The notes under the pieces: generated by a model | What the model saw: only the letters and a program-made list of their open reading frames with translations | What the model was told of the DNA's origin: nothing | Database searches by the model: none | Shown here: positions 17,782 to 26,943 of the stretch, piece after piece | Position numbering within the stretch: the first letter of the stretch is position 1 | Layout: every line of letters starts with the position of its first letter | Program-made: the position numbers and the translations under genes | Assembly: GCA_025363755.1 (NCBI GenBank) | Contig: JANYLQ010000002.1 | Coordinates: 1-64,000, forward strand | DNA length: 64,000 nt | Origin: Hyphomicrobiales bacterium | GTDB taxonomy: Bacteria; Pseudomonadota; Alphaproteobacteria; Rhizobiales; Aestuariivirgaceae | Direction of reading: 5' to 3'

Positions 17782-19215
17782 ATGATGCTAAATACGGTGG
17801 CGAGACGTATTCCGGGGTTCATTCGTATTGCGCTTTTGATTTGCGCAACTTGGATGATTTTGGCTCTAACTCCCAACAGCACTCCAGTTTCATCATCTGC
17901 TTATGCAAACGAAAACCAGTGCGCAGTTCCGCAAAATTCCTGCGGTTGCGCCACATGTGGATGTGGCGGCGGCGGTTATGGCCAACCTAGCTGCCCCGCG
18001 GGGCAAGTTCTTTATGATGATTATTGTGTGCCGGGTTGCCCCAGTGGATATACGCGCTATCCGGGTTTGCCCGGGCTTTGCATACCGCCTTGCCATCATG
18101 GTTGCCCGGACGGCTATGACCAAGTTCCACTGCCTGAATGTCCACAAGGCTATCACCGTGACCTCCGAAATCCTGACAATTGCGAAGCTGATCAAACAGG
18201 CAATGGGCAATGTCCTGATGGCATGGCCTATTCTTTTGAATCGGGACGATGCGAATTCAGCTGCCCGCGCGGTTTCTTCCTGAATGAAAATCGTGTCTGC
18301 GAATCTTACTACACGCGCGAATGCCCTCCAAATTACACCCGCAACCCAGAAACCGGCAAATGCCAACCGCCCGGTGTCTGGCCACCAAGCTATACTTGGG
18401 TGTGCTTGCCGCATTGTCCTGCGGGAACTTACCGCGATATCCGCGAACCGACACGCTGCATCCCTCCGCCACCAACATGCATACAGGGCTATGACTTGTT
18501 TGAAGGCCGTTGCCTGCCCACCTGCGCCAAAGGTGTCGGTCGCGATGCCTATGGCTATTGCAATCCGCCACCCTGCCCTGAAGGTAATTATCTGACGATG
18601 CGCGGGCTTTGCATTCCAGTCGGTTGTCCTCAAGGGTCAGAGACTTTTAGGGGGCAATGCTTGCCGGACTGTAAAATTGGGCTGACCCGCAACAATGTCG
18701 GCGAATGTGTGCCCCCTCCGCAGAAGCAATGCCCGCAAGGTCAACGCATTAATGTGCAGACGGGTGATTGCGAACGCATTCCGAACAATGAGCCAAAATG
18801 TTCGAACAACATGACCTATAATTCACGCAGCAAACGCTGCGAACCGAACCTTCCTGCGCCGCCTCCACCGCGTGAGCCTCCTGCATGCAAACAGGGATGG
18901 CATTTGGATGGCAACGGCCGATGCGCTCCACCCAAAACTTATCTGCCGCGCGGCTGCCCTGATGGAATGGCACTTGATCGGCGCACCAACCGTTGCCGTC
19001 TGATTGACGATGGCACCGATAATGGCCAGAACGACCCCTATGTTCCCCCTGCTCGAAACAATGATGTGTTGCAGCCGAAGTTTAACCCAAATGTCTTGCG
19101 TCAACTCATTCCGCGCAACAATAACAACATTCAAGGCGGTGGCCGAACTTACGACCAAAGCCCTTGTCCTGACGGCAAATATATGGACAAGAGCGGCAAT
19201 TGCGTGGGGCAATAA
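17782..19215 (+). CDS. Secreted cysteine-rich repeat protein
   Basis: 477 aa, starting at an ATG with GAGGA seven bases upstream. An N-terminal hydrophobic segment (about residues 14-30) is followed by SSAYANE, a likely signal cleavage site. The mature protein holds about forty cysteines. They are arranged in roughly a dozen short units: Cys-Pro-x-Gly, then 8-14 residues, then Arg/Gly-x-Cys, often followed by Pro-Pro or Pro-x-Cys. The first part also has a Cys/Gly cluster (CGCATCGCGGGG). Asn- and Pro-rich linkers fill the C-terminal third (residues 410-460) before a last CPDG...GNC unit. This resembles EGF- or TIL-like disulfide modules; function unknown. It would need periplasmic disulfide formation. 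Confidence 0.75.
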   Translation: MMLNTVARRIPGFIRIALLICATWMILALTPNSTPVSSSAYANENQCAVPQNSCGCATCGCGGGGYGQPSCPAGQVLYDDYCVPGCPSGYTRYPGLPGLCIPPCHHGCPDGYDQVPLPECPQGYHRDLRNPDNCEADQTGNGQCPDGMAYSFESGRCEFSCPRGFFLNENRVCESYYTRECPPNYTRNPETGKCQPPGVWPPSYTWVCLPHCPAGTYRDIREPTRCIPPPPTCIQGYDLFEGRCLPTCAKGVGRDAYGYCNPPPCPEGNYLTMRGLCIPVGCPQGSETFRGQCLPDCKIGLTRNNVGECVPPPQKQCPQGQRINVQTGDCERIPNNEPKCSNNMTYNSRSKRCEPNLPAPPPPREPPACKQGWHLDGNGRCAPPKTYLPRGCPDGMALDRRTNRCRLIDDGTDNGQNDPYVPPARNNDVLQPKFNPNVLRQLIPRNNNNIQGGGRTYDQSPCPDGKYMDKSGNCVGQ

Positions 19216-19217
19216 CC

Positions 19218-19324
19218 AGAGCGTTTTGACTTTTCATAGAAAAGTCAAAATCGCCCTAAGTTATCATTGTCGATCAACTTTTCTGAACTTTGCCGATTCC
19301 GTCAAAGTTCAGGTTGATCTAAGC
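19218..19324 (+). repeat. Dispersed palindromic repeat, copy 2 (full length)
   Basis: About 107 bases beginning AGAGCGTTTTGACTTTTC and ending TTGATCTAAGC. It matches the complement of copy 1 along its whole length with few differences. It contains two hairpins: TTTTGACTTTTC/GAAAAGTCAAAA, and CTGAACTTTG/CAAAGTTCAG. It begins 3 bases after one stop codon, and its end covers the stop codon of the convergent gene. Confidence 0.85.
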
Positions 19325-20836
19325 AAAACCGGGAAAGAAATCCGTTTTGATACGGCGATGGCCAACGCCCAATTCTTTGAGCACCTTCTCAAAACGCGTG
19401 ACCATGGCGCGGGGACCGGAGATGTAGAAGGTGCGCTCCTTAAAGTCGGGGAGTTCGCGGGTGATGAGATCGGCATCGATAAAGCCGTGATGCATATTGG
19501 TATCTGCGGGAGTACCTTTTGCTACCGCGTAAATCGTGCGCAAGCCGAGTTCGCTTTCGGCTTTGTCGAACACGTCAGCATAAGCGATCTCGTCTGATTT
19601 GTTGTTGCCATAAAACAAAACAGCATCACGCTTGTCGCCTGTTAGAACCATCTCCTGAATCATGCTGCGAAACGGAGTGACGCCAATACCACCCGCAAGA
19701 AAAGCCAGCTTTTCATCAGTATCTTTTGGCAAAGTGAATTCACCAGCAAGCTGCGATCCATAGAGCACATCACCAGGTTTCATGGCCATCATGGATTGCT
19801 TGTAAGCGCTGGCACCCGGATAGAACTTCACACCCAAGCGCACTTTGTCTTCGCTTGGTGCAGAGGCAATTGTGAAAGAACGGCGATTGCCACGATTATC
19901 TGGTGCACGCACATTCATCGTCCAGTCAAGATATTGACCAGCGGCGAAGGATACGGGGTGGTTACTGCCGAACACGTAGTCATAGCAACCAGCAGCTTTT
20001 TTCTCGATGCGCTCTAAGGTCAGCTTGAAGCGAAATTTAGGGCTGACCAACCAGGCAAACGCATTACCAACCAAGAAGGCCAGCTCGGGGGTAAAATAGA
20101 ATTCACCGAAATGAATTGAAGGGCTCGAGAGCCCACCAACAATCGTGCCAAAGGCCAAGCTAGGCAGCAAAGCCGCAGGTGCTGTCAGTGGCTCTGTGAG
20201 CATCGCAAAACCTGCAAAAAGTAACGGCGAGTAAATCAGCGATTGAGTGAAGGCTTCAACATACATTTCGGGAGTGGTTGTAAGCACAGTAATCGCCAAA
20301 TTTGCCAGCATGTAAACACCGAACATTTCAAAGCGCTGCACTTTGCGTAGGATGAGCAAACCACCGATCACAACGATCGGCAACATTTGCATATTTCCTC
20401 CCACCCACCATGTGGCAGGTTGGTCCAAGATGAGGGATGAAGCAACAACTCCAATCGCAACTGGGTTGAAAATATGTTTGCGGTAAATCGCGAGCAAGAA
20501 CTTTGAAGCAATAGCAACAAACGAGGCCAGCGCCAAACCTTCAATACCGGGCAAATCGGTGGCCATTACGGGGGGCATGATCAAGGCCACAATGAACGCT
20601 GTAATGTAAATTGATTCAGTGTTCGCGGGAACCTTGAATGCCCAAGCCATGGCGTAATTGGTGATCCAGCACATCATGGTGATGAAGACGGTTGAAAAGG
20701 CCAAAGCCGACGGATCATGCGGAACCAAATGAAAGAAGCCCAAGCCAAATGCGGCAACCAAAAGCGCCGAAACGAAATAAAGCACAAGGCGGTACATGGT
20801 GGTGTGGTTGAGAAACCCGTCAATGAAATTGATCAT
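19319..20836 (-). CDS. NqrB/RnfD-like membrane domain fused to ferredoxin-NAD(P)H reductase domain
   Basis: 505-aa two-part protein. Residues 1-250 form about eight to ten membrane helices of the NqrB/RnfD family (FNPVAIGVVASSL is a family signature). Residues 265-505 are an FNR-type flavoprotein module. It carries RRSFTIASAPSE (FAD-binding RxY(F)T[IL]AS motif), AGGIGVTPFRSMI (NAD(P)H-binding glycine loop) and the terminal DFFPGF aromatic-containing end. No (S/T)GAT-type FMN attachment site is visible in the membrane part. It should move electrons from cytosolic NAD(P)H into or across the membrane. ATGA overlap with apbE indicates translational coupling. Confidence 0.85.
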   Translation of the reverse strand: MINFIDGFLNHTTMYRLVLYFVSALLVAAFGLGFFHLVPHDPSALAFSTVFITMMCWITNYAMAWAFKVPANTESIYITAFIVALIMPPVMATDLPGIEGLALASFVAIASKFLLAIYRKHIFNPVAIGVVASSLILDQPATWWVGGNMQMLPIVVIGGLLILRKVQRFEMFGVYMLANLAITVLTTTPEMYVEAFTQSLIYSPLLFAGFAMLTEPLTAPAALLPSLAFGTIVGGLSSPSIHFGEFYFTPELAFLVGNAFAWLVSPKFRFKLTLERIEKKAAGCYDYVFGSNHPVSFAAGQYLDWTMNVRAPDNRGNRRSFTIASAPSEDKVRLGVKFYPGASAYKQSMMAMKPGDVLYGSQLAGEFTLPKDTDEKLAFLAGGIGVTPFRSMIQEMVLTGDKRDAVLFYGNNKSDEIAYADVFDKAESELGLRTIYAVAKGTPADTNMHHGFIDADLITRELPDFKERTFYISGPRAMVTRFEKVLKELGVGHRRIKTDFFPGFA

Positions 20837-21576
20837 GATAAAACAAAAGCTCCAAAGCCTGTAGTTTGTGTGGCGGTGCCTTGTGCATTCACCATATAGC
20901 CCTCAAATCCGGACAAGTTTTCAATGAAATAAATACCTTTGGCACCCATAGCGAATGCAGCGGTGGCGAAGCGATCAGCTTCTAAAATGTCAGGCCCGAT
21001 AACTGAAAGACTCACAATATCTTCAATTGGTTTTTTCGGTTCATGCGGATTATAAATATGTTGGCCGCGCACATAAGTGCCTGACGTGGCCATGCCTTGG
21101 CCGCGTGGTGTTACAACTTTAATAATCTCATCGGAATGGAACGGGCTGCGAATACCAACACGCCATTCGCGGCCCTCCTCGTTCTGGCCCCCAGACTGCA
21201 CGTCACCACCCGCCTCTACGAAAAAATCGACATGACCCCGACTGCGAATAATTTTTGCCGCATTATTAATAGCCCAACCTTTGACAATGCCAGAAGGATC
21301 AAGCGTGCCATCCGCTTTTCGAATTTCGAAATAGCCTCGGCTTTGCTCGCGCGTGATGGCTGAGAGTTGGAGAACCTCTTTCATTTCATCGCTAAGATTG
21401 GCAGGCAAAACTTCACCACGATTGAACGCGCTGATTTCGCTGTTATCTTTATAAGTGCTGAAGCGCGCATCGACTTGATGGAGATAGTCGAACACCGCGT
21501 TAATTGTAGTGGCATCGCGCGCGCCCACAATCTCTACCGTAATCGGCATGCCCATCAAAATGCGAGAATCACGCAT
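20833..21576 (-). CDS. apbE: FAD:protein FMN transferase
   Basis: Transfers FMN from FAD to a Thr or Ser of target proteins, in the periplasm. Family motifs include MGMPITVEIVG at the N-terminus, DPSGIVKGWAIN and EAGGDVQSGG. The ATSGTYVRGQHIYNPH stretch and EADRFATAAFAMG (metal-binding Asp) complete the set. 247 aa is short for ApbE, and no signal peptide is seen at the chosen ATG. The adjacent FMN-binding protein with a GGATLTS site is its obvious substrate. Confidence 0.92.
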   Translation of the reverse strand: MRDSRILMGMPITVEIVGARDATTINAVFDYLHQVDARFSTYKDNSEISAFNRGEVLPANLSDEMKEVLQLSAITREQSRGYFEIRKADGTLDPSGIVKGWAINNAAKIIRSRGHVDFFVEAGGDVQSGGQNEEGREWRVGIRSPFHSDEIIKVVTPRGQGMATSGTYVRGQHIYNPHEPKKPIEDIVSLSVIGPDILEADRFATAAFAMGAKGIYFIENLSGFEGYMVNAQGTATQTTGFGAFVLS

Positions 21577-21989
21577 TATTTGCCCGACTGCACCAAAGCG
21601 TCACGCAGCGATTTGATGTAAGCGCGGCTTGTGAGTGTCGCGCCACCAATGATGTCAACTTTTGCACTTTGCTTGGCCACAACTTCTTGTAAAAGATAAG
21701 GCAATGCTTGGCGATTAATCGAACGGCTGGTGCCAGAGTGGTTTGGAAATTTCAATGCGCTAACGTTAATGATAGCACCGTTCGTGATGGTGGCCTGCAC
21801 CTGCACCGTGCCATAATAAGCATCATAAATGCCACCAACAAAAGTGCCGTCATGCAGAGCAACGGTCTGAATTTGCGGATCGACTGTGGTCATTGGGTCA
21901 TTGACCGCCGGAACCGTTGCCGATTGGGCAGAACCTAAAAATGCCACAGACGACAAAAGCAAACCAGCAAAACGGGAAAGAATTTTCAT
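21576..21989 (-). CDS. Periplasmic FMN-binding domain protein
   Basis: 137 aa with an N-terminal signal peptide (MKILSRFAGLLLSSVAFLGSAQS). It has an FMN_bind domain as in RnfG and NqrC, ending in IIGGATLTSRAYIKSLRDAL. The Thr in GATLTS is the expected site of covalent FMN attachment by ApbE. GAGG lies before the ATG at 21989. The frame is open further upstream, but that start has weaker support. First gene of the three-gene leftward operon; it likely accepts electrons from the NqrB/FNR fusion on the outer face of the membrane. Confidence 0.88.
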   Translation of the reverse strand: MKILSRFAGLLLSSVAFLGSAQSATVPAVNDPMTTVDPQIQTVALHDGTFVGGIYDAYYGTVQVQATITNGAIINVSALKFPNHSGTSRSINRQALPYLLQEVVAKQSAKVDIIGGATLTSRAYIKSLRDALVQSGK

Positions 21990-22076
21990 AGAAACCTCAT
22001 CAGAATTCATCGGTGTGAGCACTTATAGTGCGGACAGTGATGACAACGCGCTGACAGGCAACTTAATGAAATTTAA

Positions 22077-22838
22077 CTAATTCTTTATTTTGTAACCTGT
22101 GCGGAATATCCACGCGACGGTGACTAGACAAATGCCCAAGAACACAAATGTCATGGCCAAGCTGACGCCTACACTCACGTCTGATACTTCATAGAAACTC
22201 CAGCGGAAACCGCTGATCAGATAAACCACCGGATTGAACAGCGAGATTTTCTGCCAGAAAGACGGCAACACGTTGATTGAATAAAAGCTGCCCCCCAAGA
22301 ATGTGAGCGGCGTGATGATGAGCAGCGGAATGATTTGCAGCTTTTCAAACCCATCGGCCCATACACCAATGATGAAACCAAACAGGCTGAAGGTGGCAGC
22401 GGTCAATACCAGAAACAGCAACATCCAGAACGGATGCGCAATGTGAATGGGCACGATAAATGACGCTGTAGCTAGAATGATCAGTCCAAGGACGATTGAT
22501 TTAGTGGCTGCGGCGCCAACATAACCAAGCACCATTTCAAAATACGAAATGGGGGCAGATAGCAACTCAAATATGGTGCCGACAAAGCGCGGGAAATAGA
22601 TGCCGAAACTGGCATTGGCGATGCTCTGGGTTAGCAGTGATAACATGATGAGACCGGGCACAATGAACGAGCCATAAGCTACGCCGTCAATCTCTGTCAC
22701 GCGACTGCCCATAGCAGCACCAAACACCACAAAATAAAGCACCGTTGAAATGACTGGCGAAATGATGCTTTGAAAAACCGTACGCAAGGCGCGCGCCATT
22801 TCAAACCGATAGATTGCCCACACTGAATGAATGTTCAT
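22077..22838 (-). CDS. ABC-2 type transporter permease (YadH-like)
   Basis: 253-aa membrane protein with six predicted helices. The ABC-2 permease signature is present in the middle and C-terminal part: [20 protein letters not shown], then [13 protein letters not shown]. It pairs with the ATPase gene whose stop overlaps its start (ATGA). YadG/YadH-type pairs are exporters with unknown physiological substrate. Confidence 0.9.
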   Translation of the reverse strand: MNIHSVWAIYRFEMARALRTVFQSIISPVISTVLYFVVFGAAMGSRVTEIDGVAYGSFIVPGLIMLSLLTQSIANASFGIYFPRFVGTIFELLSAPISYFEMVLGYVGAAATKSIVLGLIILATASFIVPIHIAHPFWMLLFLVLTAATFSLFGFIIGVWADGFEKLQIIPLLIITPLTFLGGSFYSINVLPSFWQKISLFNPVVYLISGFRWSFYEVSDVSVGVSLAMTFVFLGICLVTVAWIFRTGYKIKN

Positions 22839-23755
22839 TTCTTCACCAAATCAACGAAAATGTCTTCGAGTGAAGACTGAGTTGTTGCGAGATCACTGAA
22901 GGCAAGTTTTGCTGACTTTAAATCATCCACCAGTGTAGCAATGCCCGTTTTTTCGGCATGCGTATCGTAATTAAACACCAGCGCCTTGCCTTCTTGCATC
23001 AGCTGCAAATTATGAGCTTTCAATTTAAGAGGAATGGCTTTCAATGGCTTGACCAATTGGATCGTAAGCTTCTTCTGACCAAGCTTGTGCAGCAGCGTGG
23101 CCTTATCCTCAACGAGGATCATCTCCCCCTTGTTGATCACACCGATACGGTCAGCCATTTCCTCGGCCTCATCAATGTAGTGAGTAGTGAGGATGATGGT
23201 CACACCGGTGCTGCGCAAATCCCGCACGATCTGCCACATGTCTTTGCGTAAGGTTACATCAACACCGGCTGTCGGTTCATCAAGAAATAAAATGCGCGGC
23301 TCGTGCGCCAGTGCTTTTCCGATCAACACACGCCGTTTCATGCCACCGGAAAGGCGCATGATTTTCTCGTCTTTCTTGTCCCAGAGCGAAAGCTGTTTAA
23401 GAATTTTCTCGATATGCGCGGGGTTGGCTGGCAGTCCAAATAGACCTCGGCTGAAGCTCAGCGTCGCCCAAGGCGTTTCGAAAGCATCGGTTGTCAACTC
23501 TTGAGGCACAAGACCGATAAGCGTACGCGCCGCCTTATAATCCGAAACATTGTCATGACCATCGACCAGAACAGTGCCCGCGCTTTTATTGACGATGCCG
23601 CAAATGATACTGATCAGAGTTGTCTTGCCCGCCCCATTGGGGCCGAGCAGAGCAAAGATTTCACCTTTGCGAATTGCAAGATTGATGTTTTTGAGGGCCG
23701 AAAAACCCGTTTTATAGGTTTTCGATAAGTCACGAATTTCGATTGCTGATTTCAT
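22835..23755 (-). CDS. ABC transporter ATP-binding protein (YadG-like)
   Basis: 306-aa ATPase. Walker [10 protein letters not shown] (about residues 39-47), signature LSGGMKRRV (about 135-143), Walker B ILFLDEP with the catalytic Glu, and the switch His in [16 protein letters not shown] are all present. The C-terminal 80 residues form the regulatory extension usual for ABC-2 exporters of this class. Translationally coupled to the permease gene downstream. Confidence 0.93.
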   Translation of the reverse strand: MKSAIEIRDLSKTYKTGFSALKNINLAIRKGEIFALLGPNGAGKTTLISIICGIVNKSAGTVLVDGHDNVSDYKAARTLIGLVPQELTTDAFETPWATLSFSRGLFGLPANPAHIEKILKQLSLWDKKDEKIMRLSGGMKRRVLIGKALAHEPRILFLDEPTAGVDVTLRKDMWQIVRDLRSTGVTIILTTHYIDEAEEMADRIGVINKGEMILVEDKATLLHKLGQKKLTIQLVKPLKAIPLKLKAHNLQLMQEGKALVFNYDTHAEKTGIATLVDDLKSAKLAFSDLATTQSSLEDIFVDLVKK

Positions 23756-23985
23756 GGCGCTTCTTTAGCTGATGCCGAACATGAACAAAAGAAGCATTCT
23801 GGTCATCGTTCAACCGAACAAAACCAAGCATTCAATAGAGCGGTCGAGATTGCCGCACCTTCTTGTATCACGTTTCCGTGATCAACATATATGAAGGACA
23901 CAAGCGTACTGAGCATTCGAAATGACTGCCGCTATTTGTGTCGGCATAAAACGATCGCCAAGCGCACAACCTGAAAGGACAAGTT

Positions 23986-24471
23986 ATGAAACGCACGATT
24001 TCTGCGGTTACTTTGCTTTGCGCAATCGCCATTTTGCCCTCGGCTGGCTTTGCCAGTACGACAGTTAAAGTTTCGCTCGGCGATAGCGGGGTAGTTTTAG
24101 ATCTAAGCAAGAATTTAGGCATGGCGCCGGGCACGAAGATGGACATGGCTAAGGCGCCAATGTACATCAAAATCCAGCCCGCTATGGTACCCGCAGGTAC
24201 CGTGGTGTTTAAGGTGACCAACAAATCTAAAGATGTAATTCACGAAATGCTGCTGGCACCAATCGCCAATGCCAACACGGCCCTGCCCTACATTGATAGC
24301 GAAAATCGGGCTGATGAAGAAAAAACCCATGATTTGGGCGAAGTATCAGAACTTGATCCGGGCAAATCAGGCGAACTGACTGTGGATATGAAACCGGGCA
24401 CTTACATGATTTTCTGCAATGTACCCGGCCATTTGGGCGCAGGCATGTGGACCACGATTAAAGTGAAATAA
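23986..24471 (+). CDS. Exported blue copper (cupredoxin-like) protein
   Basis: 161 aa with a Sec signal peptide (cleaved after GFA, about residue 23). Type 1 copper ligands are visible: His in VIHEM, then FCNVPGHLGAGM supplying Cys, His and Met in the plastocyanin spacing. The conserved PAGTVVFKVTNKS strand precedes them. A likely periplasmic electron carrier or copper-binding protein. It is monocistronic, with a terminator after it. A link to the flavin operon nearby is possible but only inferred. Confidence 0.85.
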   Translation: MKRTISAVTLLCAIAILPSAGFASTTVKVSLGDSGVVLDLSKNLGMAPGTKMDMAKAPMYIKIQPAMVPAGTVVFKVTNKSKDVIHEMLLAPIANANTALPYIDSENRADEEKTHDLGEVSELDPGKSGELTVDMKPGTYMIFCNVPGHLGAGMWTTIKVK

Positions 24472-24479
24472 TTTTGGCA

Positions 24480-24505
24480 GGCGGAATTGTGTTCCGCCTT
24501 TATTA
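24480..24505 (+). terminator. Rho-independent terminator after the blue copper gene
   Basis: Arms GGCGGAA and TTCCGCC around TTGTG, followed by TTTATTATT. It lies in the 31-base gap between convergent genes and overlaps the end of prs, so it could serve both. Confidence 0.8.
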
Positions 24506-25438
24506 TTCAAATAAGCTGGAAACCGACTCTTCACGGCTGGTACGGCCAATGGCTTCGCCTAACAATGAAGCTATTGGCAATACTCGAATATTTCGGGCCA
24601 CTTTAACAGCCTCGGTCGGTTGGATGGAATCAGTGATCACCAAATTTTTGAGCTTTGAAGCCGTGATGCGTGAAACAGCACCACCCGATAAAACACCGTG
24701 GGTGATATAGGCGGTCACGTCCTTGGCCCCTTTGGCCAATAGCGCTTCGGCTGCGTTACAGAGCGTTCCGCCAGAATCGACGATATCATCGATAAGAATG
24801 CAGGATTTACCCTGCACTTCGCCGATGATATTCATTACCTCAGATTCTCCAGCACGCTCGCGGCGTTTATCGACGATGGCGAGTGGCGTATCCAAACGCT
24901 TGGCCAAGGCACGCGCGCGCACAACACCACCAACGTCTGGTGAAACCACAACTGAATTAGCAACGTCGCCATGTTGCTTGATGTCGCGCACGAATACAGG
25001 GCCGGAAAAAAGATTATCTGTTGGGATGTCAAAGAAGCCCTGAATCTGGCCAGCGTGAAGATCGATGGTGAGAACGCGGTCGGCCCCTGCCCTAGTGATA
25101 ATGTTAGCAACAAGCTTTGCGGATATTGGCGTGCGTGGGCCTGGCTTACGGTCTTGGCGGGCATAGCCGAAATATGGAATGACAGCAGTAATGCGTTTGG
25201 CTGAAGCGCGGCGCAATGCGTCAGTGATAATCAGCAATTCCATGAGATGATCGTTCGTTGGGAATGATGTGGACTGCACGATAAACATATCCTGCCCACG
25301 CACATTTTCTTGGATTTCAACGAACACTTCCATGTCGTTGAAACGCTTTACCACTGCCTTGGTGATAGGCAAGTTGAGGTAAGAACAAATCGCATCCGCC
25401 AGGGGCTTGTTGCTGTTCCCTGAAACGATTTTCATCAT
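24503..25438 (-). CDS. prs: Ribose-phosphate pyrophosphokinase
   Basis: Makes PRPP from ribose 5-phosphate and ATP. The 311-aa protein has the [18 protein letters not shown] motif, the [10 protein letters not shown] flexible loop, [15 protein letters not shown] (metal and ATP site), and the PRPP-binding [13 protein letters not shown]. Two ATGs are adjacent (25438 and 25435); the shorter form starting MKIVSG is equally likely. PRPP feeds purine salvage by apt. Confidence 0.96.
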   Translation of the reverse strand: MMKIVSGNSNKPLADAICSYLNLPITKAVVKRFNDMEVFVEIQENVRGQDMFIVQSTSFPTNDHLMELLIITDALRRASAKRITAVIPYFGYARQDRKPGPRTPISAKLVANIITRAGADRVLTIDLHAGQIQGFFDIPTDNLFSGPVFVRDIKQHGDVANSVVVSPDVGGVVRARALAKRLDTPLAIVDKRRERAGESEVMNIIGEVQGKSCILIDDIVDSGGTLCNAAEALLAKGAKDVTAYITHGVLSGGAVSRITASKLKNLVITDSIQPTEAVKVARNIRVLPIASLLGEAIGRTSREESVSSLFE

Positions 25439-25531
25439 GTGAGTCTTGCCCTTAGCCCTGTCGATCTGGGCGCTCTATAACAACGCTTGAGTGTTTGCGC
25501 AAATGTCACAATTGTCATGTGGACAATGCGG

Positions 25532-26182
25532 TTAACGGAATTTCTCGATCAGCTTGAAAATGCCCTCGGCTGCGCCTTGCGCCGCAAACCCCGCATTTTC
25601 ACCCCAGCCAGCATTAAGTGAACCATCCGGCACAGCATTATCCTGTTTCACATCGCCCAAATTCTTGCCGGCGGGTGTGGAAACAAACCATTGCAAATGC
25701 ACCATTTGCTTGCCCGCAAGAGCCGGATCAACAGCAACGCGGCCTTGAATGCTCAATGCATCTTTGCGCGGTTTCGGCAAAACCTCCCAGCCGGCTTCTG
25801 TTAAAACTTTTCGCATGGCGACAGTGAGTTCAGCGTTGCCCACTGTATTGCCGCCCACCACAGGCAGCAGGGCGACGGCTTTGATCTGCACACTTCCAGT
25901 CTTTGGAGCGGGTGCGGGCTGTTCTTTTACAGGATCCGGAGGCTGAGCCAGAGTTTCTGGTGGCGGCGGTTCAACAGGCTGAGTTACCGCAACTTGTGGG
26001 CCATTTAATGTTTCAAGATCAACATCATTTTCAGCACCGGGGCCTGCTTTAACGTAAGCTTCCCAAGGTGGGCGGACGAGCGAATCTTGTGAGGCTTGCA
26101 ATGGCGAGTCTTTGGCAAGCGGCAAGTTTGATGCACAACCTGAGAGAAGCATTAGTGCAAATAAAATGAATGCGCGCCTCAC
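25532..26182 (-). CDS. Lipoprotein of unknown function
   Basis: 216 aa, GTG start. The signal peptide carries the lipobox LLSGC (Cys16). A Pro/Gln-rich linker (about residues 62-95, PVEPPPPETLAQPP) leads to a compact domain of about 110 residues with IKAVALLPVVGG and LTVAMRKVLTEAGWEVL. It follows pgeF by two bases and so belongs to the lgt-midA-pgeF operon. Its membrane anchor would be supplied through Lgt, encoded upstream. Confidence 0.75.
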   Translation of the reverse strand: MRRAFILFALMLLSGCASNLPLAKDSPLQASQDSLVRPPWEAYVKAGPGAENDVDLETLNGPQVAVTQPVEPPPPETLAQPPDPVKEQPAPAPKTGSVQIKAVALLPVVGGNTVGNAELTVAMRKVLTEAGWEVLPKPRKDALSIQGRVAVDPALAGKQMVHLQWFVSTPAGKNLGDVKQDNAVPDGSLNAGWGENAGFAAQGAAEGIFKLIEKFR

Positions 26183-26184
26183 GA

Positions 26185-26943
26185 TTATTCGCTCAACGCA
26201 ATGGCCGAAATCAATCGGCCATAATCATTTTCATGGAGGTGAGTGGTGCGGCGAAAGCTGAAGAAACGTTCGCTATCTGAATAAGTACAGAGCTCCAAAT
26301 TAAAAACTTGTCCAACACCAAACACCTTCATGCGGTCAACTAAATATGTTGGTAAATCAAACATATAATGACCATTCTTAAGAGATGAAATGAAGTATTT
26401 TCCATGTGCTGCATTCTGTTGCAGAAATGGCTTGGGAAACTCTGGCCCCACTTCATAAGCTTTCTGCGAAATAGTTGGACCGAGCACCGCAACAATATTT
26501 TGACGGTTCGCGCCTAGGCCTTCCATGGCGAGGATTGTACTGTCAGTCACACCGGTCAGAGCGCCCTTCCAACCAGCGTGACACGCACCGATCACACCAA
26601 CTTTATGGTCGGCAAAAAGTACAGGCCCACAATCAGCGGTAAGGATGCCGAGGGCTAATCCGCGCTTGGCCGTCACCAAGCCATCGACTTGTGGTCGCTC
26701 CGCAAATGGCGCCTCGACCACCATCACATCTGCTGAGTGAACTTGATAAGCAGACACCAAATGCGAATGTGCAATGCCTAAATCATCTGCAACTTTGGCA
26801 CGGTTTTTGGTAACCAAAGCGATGTCGTCACCTGAACCCAAACCACAGTTGAGTGATGAAAAAATGCCTGATGAATAGCCGCCTTGACGCGTGAAAAATC
26901 CGTGGGTAACACCGGGCAAATTCAACTGGTCAGAAGTGATCAT
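26185..26943 (-). CDS. pgeF: Peptidoglycan editing factor / LACC1-like purine nucleoside phosphorylase
   Basis: Member of the YfiH/PgeF family. Members correct cell-wall precursor misincorporation, and some act on purine nucleosides. Motifs include GVTHGFFTRQGGYSSG and the active-site ILTADCGPVLFAD (Cys), plus IGACHAGWKGA (His). 252 aa is normal. ATGA overlap with the upstream methyltransferase gene. Confidence 0.92.
   Translation of the reverse strand: MITSDQLNLPGVTHGFFTRQGGYSSGIFSSLNCGLGSGDDIALVTKNRAKVADDLGIAHSHLVSAYQVHSADVMVVEAPFAERPQVDGLVTAKRGLALGILTADCGPVLFADHKVGVIGACHAGWKGALTGVTDSTILAMEGLGANRQNIVAVLGPTISQKAYEVGPEFPKPFLQQNAAHGKYFISSLKNGHYMFDLPTYLVDRMKVFGVGQVFNLELCTYSDSERFFSFRRTTHLHENDYGRLISAIALSE

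Noticed and set aside
17893-18633. 246-aa open frame on the minus strand inside the cysteine-rich gene.
   Set aside because: It is a by-product of the repetitive coding strand, rich in Arg/Ala/Thr without domain, start signal or neighbour logic.
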